From UBA2227 sp036677505 (lineage in GTDB: Bacteria > Bacillota_I > Bacilli_A > Erysipelotrichales > Erysipelotrichaceae), in assembly GCA_036677505.1 (NCBI GenBank), contig JAVBWK010000036.1:38045-102044 (forward strand): a stretch of DNA of 64,000 nucleotides, written 5' to 3'. Made by a program: the position numbers and the translations under genes. Under the pieces are notes generated by a model. It saw only the letters and a list, made by a program, of their open reading frames with translations. It did not search any database and was not told where the DNA came from. Position 1 is the first letter of the stretch. The number at the start of each line of letters is the position of its first letter. This document shows positions 61,396 to 64,000 of the stretch, piece by piece.

Positions 61396-61926
61396 TTATC
61401 CCTCCTTGTCCGATAAATATTCTTTAAATGCTTTGGTATAACTGCGGTTAACTTCCAGTCTCTTCTTATTGTCCATCAGTAAAGTCAGTTTGCCGTTAAA
61501 TCCCGAAGCGATCGCCTCGATACGCGCCACATTGACAATGACCGATTTGGAAATCCTAAAGAATCCTGACTGAAGCAATTCTTCTTCCAGCTGATAAAGT
61601 TTGGATGACAGACTGATCTCAGCTTTATCGGTATAGGCAAACACATCATTGCCGTATGACTCAATGGTAAAAACCTGATCAAACCGGACTCTGACTTCAC
61701 CACGGGACGTTTTTCCCGACAGTACCCCGCCGGTCGATTTTTTATATCGGTCAAACCACTGATGCACGACTTCGAGCTGATTCAAATCAAAAATCAGATT
61801 GATCTTGCCAGGTTCACTGTCAGAGTGACTTTGGCATATAACAATCTCGTAGTCCGGCGATTCGTCGATTTTCAAGGTCTGTTTGATCTTTTCCTTCCCT
61901 GCGGGATCAAATTTGATCTTAAACAC
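61396..61926 (-). CDS. Stand-alone LytTR DNA-binding regulator
   Basis: 176 residues from the GTG at 61926, seven bases after GGAGG. The ATG at 61953 lies inside the -10 box (TACAAT), so it cannot be on the transcript. The C-terminal half is a LytTR domain: EVRVRFDQVFTIESYGNDVFAYT, FFRISKSVIVNVARIEAI, LEVNRSYTKAFKEYL. The N-terminal half (about 1-80) has no receiver domain. It probably acts with the membrane protein encoded next to it. Confidence 0.88.
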   Translation of the reverse strand: MFKIKFDPAGKEKIKQTLKIDESPDYEIVICQSHSDSEPGKINLIFDLNQLEVVHQWFDRYKKSTGGVLSGKTSRGEVRVRFDQVFTIESYGNDVFAYTDKAEISLSSKLYQLEEELLQSGFFRISKSVIVNVARIEAIASGFNGKLTLLMDNKKRLEVNRSYTKAFKEYLSDKEG

Positions 61927-61953
61927 CTTATATCCTCCCGGGCTTACACCCAT

Positions 61954-61981
61954 ATTGTAAATGAAACGGATATTCTAACAA
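61954..61981 (-). promoter_or_regulatory. Promoter of the LytTR operon
   Basis: Minus strand TTGTTA (61976-61981), 16-base spacer, TACAAT (61954-61959). Start site near 61947 leaves about 20 bases before the GTG. Confidence 0.6.
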
Positions 61982-62001
61982 GCAAAGAAACGTAAGTTGC
62001 A

Positions 62002-62496
62002 TTATTTATTCAATAACTTGCTCATGATGTTGTGAAAGTCGGGGGCCAAGGCAATGGCAATCAATGCACAACCCATTCCTTGAATAATGTTATATCCGGC
62101 TGAAGGTATGAAATATGACCAGCTTTGGGTCAGGAAAACATCGGTAAGTCCGTAAGCAGCGGTAATCCACAAACCTCCGGAGATAAAAGGGACAAAGCGC
62201 TGCCAATGACCGCTCAACCTACGATACAAATAGGAAACCAGTATGCCTTCGGTGCCTTTGATGAAAAAAGTAAACAGGATATATTGCGGATAACCCAGAG
62301 CAAAATCGGCCAGGCCGCTGCCGATTCCGCCGATCACAAACATCATCGGTGCCGGCAAAACCGTTGCCAACAGCATGATCAGCGCATCTCCGATGTTGAG
62401 ATATCCGATGAAAATCGGTATGGCCACAAAAATCGTCAGTGCGGCGACCATACCGGTAAACAGGGCTGTGACCGTGATCTTCTTTGTCAGGCTCAT
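62002..62496 (-). CDS. ECF transporter S component
   Basis: 164 residues from the ATG at 62496 (AAAGGAAAT upstream; overlaps the fmt stop). About six hydrophobic helices, with the pattern NIGDALIMLLATVLPAP...GGIGSGLADFALGY that is common in vitamin-binding S components. These pair with a shared EcfAAT module encoded elsewhere. The vitamin or cofactor cannot be named from sequence. Confidence 0.85.
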   Translation of the reverse strand: MSLTKKITVTALFTGMVAALTIFVAIPIFIGYLNIGDALIMLLATVLPAPMMFVIGGIGSGLADFALGYPQYILFTFFIKGTEGILVSYLYRRLSGHWQRFVPFISGGLWITAAYGLTDVFLTQSWSYFIPSAGYNIIQGMGCALIAIALAPDFHNIMSKLLNK

Positions 62497-63428
62497 GCTT
62501 CGATTTCCTTTCCAATCCAAGATTTTCCTATGCCGTGATAAAAATCGGCTGCTGTTACCTTCTTTTTTCCTTCTATCTGTAATTGCATAATATGGATCCA
62601 ACCGTCATTGACTGCCAGTACCATGGCTTCATCCTGAAATCCGACAAAAACCGGATGTCGGTAATCATGTTTCCCTTCAAAAAATCTGGCCTGATGGATT
62701 TTACACTTTTTCCCTTCGATGATGAAATGTCCTACCGGCCAACTGATCAGTCCGCGGATCTGATTATAAATCGCCCGCCCGCTCTGCCTAAAATCGATTC
62801 TCTCATCTTCTGCTGATATATTATATGCGAAAGAGACTTGGCTCTCATCCTGAACGACATAGACCGCTTCGTTGGTGACTGCCTTTTTCAAATCTTCTCT
62901 GATACAAAGAGCCGCGCACTCCATCAGTCTGTCATGAATGATTTCGGTCGTATCATCACTGCCGATAGATATCTCTCTTTGAGCAAACACCGGACCGGCA
63001 TCCATTTTCACTGCCATTTTCATCAGGGATATCCCGGTTTTGCTTTCACCTTCGATAACAGCCTTATGAATCGGTGCACCGCCCCGATACTTTGGTAACA
63101 GGGATGCATGAACATTGATACAGCCAAACTGAGGGGCATCAAGCAATGCTTTCGGAAGCATTTGTCCGTAGGCGCAAGTTACGATCAACTCCGGAGAATA
63201 CATCAGGATTTCATCGACATGTTCTTTGATTTTTTGGGGTTGTAACACCGGAATGCCTAAGCTTTGAGCTAGTATCTTGATGGGCGGTGAAGTCAGATTC
63301 TGCCCTCTTCCGGTCGGTTTGTCCGGTTGGGTCACTACTGCGACCACCTGATAATTCTCTTCGATCAATGATTTTAAGACTGCGGTAGCAAATTGAGGAG
63401 TTCCCATAAATACGACTCTGATGTTCAT
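62493..63428 (-). CDS. fmt: Methionyl-tRNA formyltransferase
   Basis: Formylates initiator tRNA using 10-formyltetrahydrofolate. 311 residues. FMGTPQFA at the N-terminus; the catalytic HxSLLPKYRGGAP (INVHASLLPKYRG) and Asn/His/Asp set; C-terminal OB-like domain. GAGGTGG precedes the ATG, and TGCTATAAT (63448-63456) is a candidate extended -10. def and priA do not accompany it here. Confidence 0.97.
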   Translation of the reverse strand: MNIRVVFMGTPQFATAVLKSLIEENYQVVAVVTQPDKPTGRGQNLTSPPIKILAQSLGIPVLQPQKIKEHVDEILMYSPELIVTCAYGQMLPKALLDAPQFGCINVHASLLPKYRGGAPIHKAVIEGESKTGISLMKMAVKMDAGPVFAQREISIGSDDTTEIIHDRLMECAALCIREDLKKAVTNEAVYVVQDESQVSFAYNISAEDERIDFRQSGRAIYNQIRGLISWPVGHFIIEGKKCKIHQARFFEGKHDYRHPVFVGFQDEAMVLAVNDGWIHIMQLQIEGKKKVTAADFYHGIGKSWIGKEIEA

Positions 63429-63447
63429 AAATCCACCTCACTGCCCT

Positions 63448-63456
63448 ATTATAGCA
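63448..63456 (-). promoter_or_regulatory. Extended -10 promoter element for fmt
   Basis: Minus strand TGCTATAAT, 20 bases before the fmt ATG. No clear -35. It lies back to back with the rpsT promoter. Confidence 0.6.
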
Positions 63457-63519
63457 TTTTTTTATTCCAAATCGAATTTCACATCTGTCTTTTTACGCTT
63501 TTTGCTCACGATTGTTTTA

Positions 63520-63548
63520 TTGCATTTTCTATTAGGCTCTGCTATAAT
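63520..63548 (+). promoter_or_regulatory. Promoter of rpsT
   Basis: TTGCAT (63520-63525), 17-base spacer, TATAAT (63543-63548). Confidence 0.85.
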
Positions 63549-63578
63549 TTTAAAGCGAAACTTCAAGGAGGTGCAAGG

Positions 63579-63842
63579 ATGCCAAACATTAAGAGTCAAA
63601 AGAAACGTTCATTAACAAACTTAAAGCGGTCTGCGGCGGTCACTTCGGAAAAATCTGCTCTGAAAACACAAATGAAGCATGTGTTAAAAGCGATTGCCGA
63701 TCAAAATAAATCAGCTGCTGTTGAAGCTAATGATGTATTGAACTCTCGTCTGGACAAAGCGGTCACCAGCGGAATCTGTCACAAGAATTACGCCAGCCGT
63801 CAAAAAGCCCGTTTTTCAAAAGCTATCAACGCAATGGAGTAA
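63579..63842 (+). CDS. rpsT: 30S ribosomal protein S20
   Basis: 87 residues from the ATG at 63579, after AAGGAGG. PNIKSQKKRSLTNLKRS start and C-terminal KNYASRQKARFSKAIN are standard S20. The longer upstream frame has no start signal. Monocistronic with its own promoter and terminator. Confidence 0.97.
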   Translation: MPNIKSQKKRSLTNLKRSAAVTSEKSALKTQMKHVLKAIADQNKSAAVEANDVLNSRLDKAVTSGICHKNYASRQKARFSKAINAME

Positions 63843-63845
63843 GAT

Positions 63846-63867
63846 AACCAGCTAAGCTGGTTTTTTT
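63846..63867 (+). terminator. Terminator after rpsT
   Basis: AACCAGCT-A-AGCTGGTT followed by a T-run (63861-63867), four bases after the rpsT stop. Confidence 0.88.
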
Positions 63868-63886
63868 ATTGAAGAAAAGAGCCCGC

Positions 63887-64000
63887 TGAAGTGAACCCCA
63901 AATAGTAGACATATGACTTAAGCATAACTATAACTGGACTGAAGCCGGAATTGAACTGGACTCAGTCCTTTTAGTTTGAGTTTGATTCGTTTGTGATTGT
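63887..64000. mobile_element. IS3-family insertion sequence, one end only
   Basis: The right edge of the window enters an insertion sequence. Its terminal inverted repeat begins near 63887 (TGAAGTGAACCCCAAATAG, continuing to about 63911), similar to IS3/IS150-type ends that start TGAA and hold a CCCC run. The transposase C-terminus is read inward on the minus strand. The other end lies beyond the window, so target duplication cannot be checked. Confidence 0.8.
63918..64000 (-). CDS. IS3-family transposase (OrfB), C-terminal fragment
   Basis: Only the last 26 codons are visible before the stop (63918-63920). They read NHKRIKLKLKGLSPVQFRLQ and then a short serine/tyrosine tail, the typical GLSPVQ(Y/F)R end of IS3-group transposases of the DDE class. 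The catalytic D-D-E part is outside the window, so whether the element is intact is unknown. Confidence 0.85.
   Translation of the reverse strand, partial: NHKRIKLKLKGLSPVQFRLQSSYSYA

Noticed and set aside
61927..61953. ATG start for the LytTR gene
   Set aside because: It lies in the -10 box and the GGAGG site is downstream of it; the GTG at 61926 fits better.
1..64000. Defence system, prophage or secondary-metabolite cluster
   Set aside because: No restriction, Cas, Abi, phage structural, NRPS or bacteriocin genes were recognised. Apart from the IS end and the amino-acid and efflux loci, the window is core housekeeping.

Overview
This window looks like the chromosome of an anaerobic, fermentative Bacillota with moderate AT content. 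The gene order closely follows Bacilli: rpsB-tsf-pyrH-frr-uppS-cdsA-dxr-rseP; ffh-rpsP-khpA-rimM-trmD-rplS-rbgA-rnhB-dprA-topA-trmFO-xerC; trmB, an M42 peptidase, ytpR, murC, ytxG/ytxH-like genes, ccpA, tyrS. ezrA, a T-box and a CcpA-type regulator point the same way. Genes stop at TGA as well as TAA and TAG, so the code is standard and this is not a Mycoplasma-type mollicute. An Erysipelotrichia-like lineage is my best guess, but no rRNA is present to settle it.

Layout. Nearly everything is on the minus strand. Positions 1-8455 hold a translation and lipid-carrier operon (rpsB to a truncated galE). 8687-25179 holds recombination, tRNA modification, topoisomerase, secretion, ribosome and SRP genes, thiI with a cysteine desulfurase, and ezrA. 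Divergent rpsD follows behind a structured leader. 26080-41236 holds a pseudouridine synthase, a MurJ-like flippase, lipoproteins, T-box-controlled tyrS, the ytxG/ytxH/ccpA operon, murC, peptidases and pnp. 41299-48999 is a complete seven-gene operon for oxidative ornithine fermentation (ord-ortA-ortB-oraS-oraE-mutL/glmL-like-orr). 49063-54008 is a TetR-controlled RND efflux system. 54095-63842 holds rpsO, a small plus-strand dehydrogenase/acetyltransferase pair, hemW, a MazG-like gene, tyrosine phenol-lyase, lepA, a LytTR regulator with a membrane partner, an ECF S component, fmt and rpsT. The right edge cuts into an IS3-family insertion sequence.

How it fits together. The ornithine operon and the tyrosine phenol-lyase gene both carry a match to the CcpA operator (cre) at their promoters, and ccpA itself lies between them and rpsD. 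This suggests that amino-acid fermentation is switched off when sugar is available. Many genes overlap by 4-14 bases (ATGA junctions), so translational coupling is widespread. Several intrinsic terminators sit inside otherwise continuous operons.

There is no gene-free stretch longer than 300 bases; the longest gaps (8456-8686, 25180-25443, 30468-30721) are promoter and leader regions described below. I saw no rRNA, tRNA or CRISPR array. Start codons were moved from the longest open frame wherever a ribosome binding site or family length clearly favoured an internal start.
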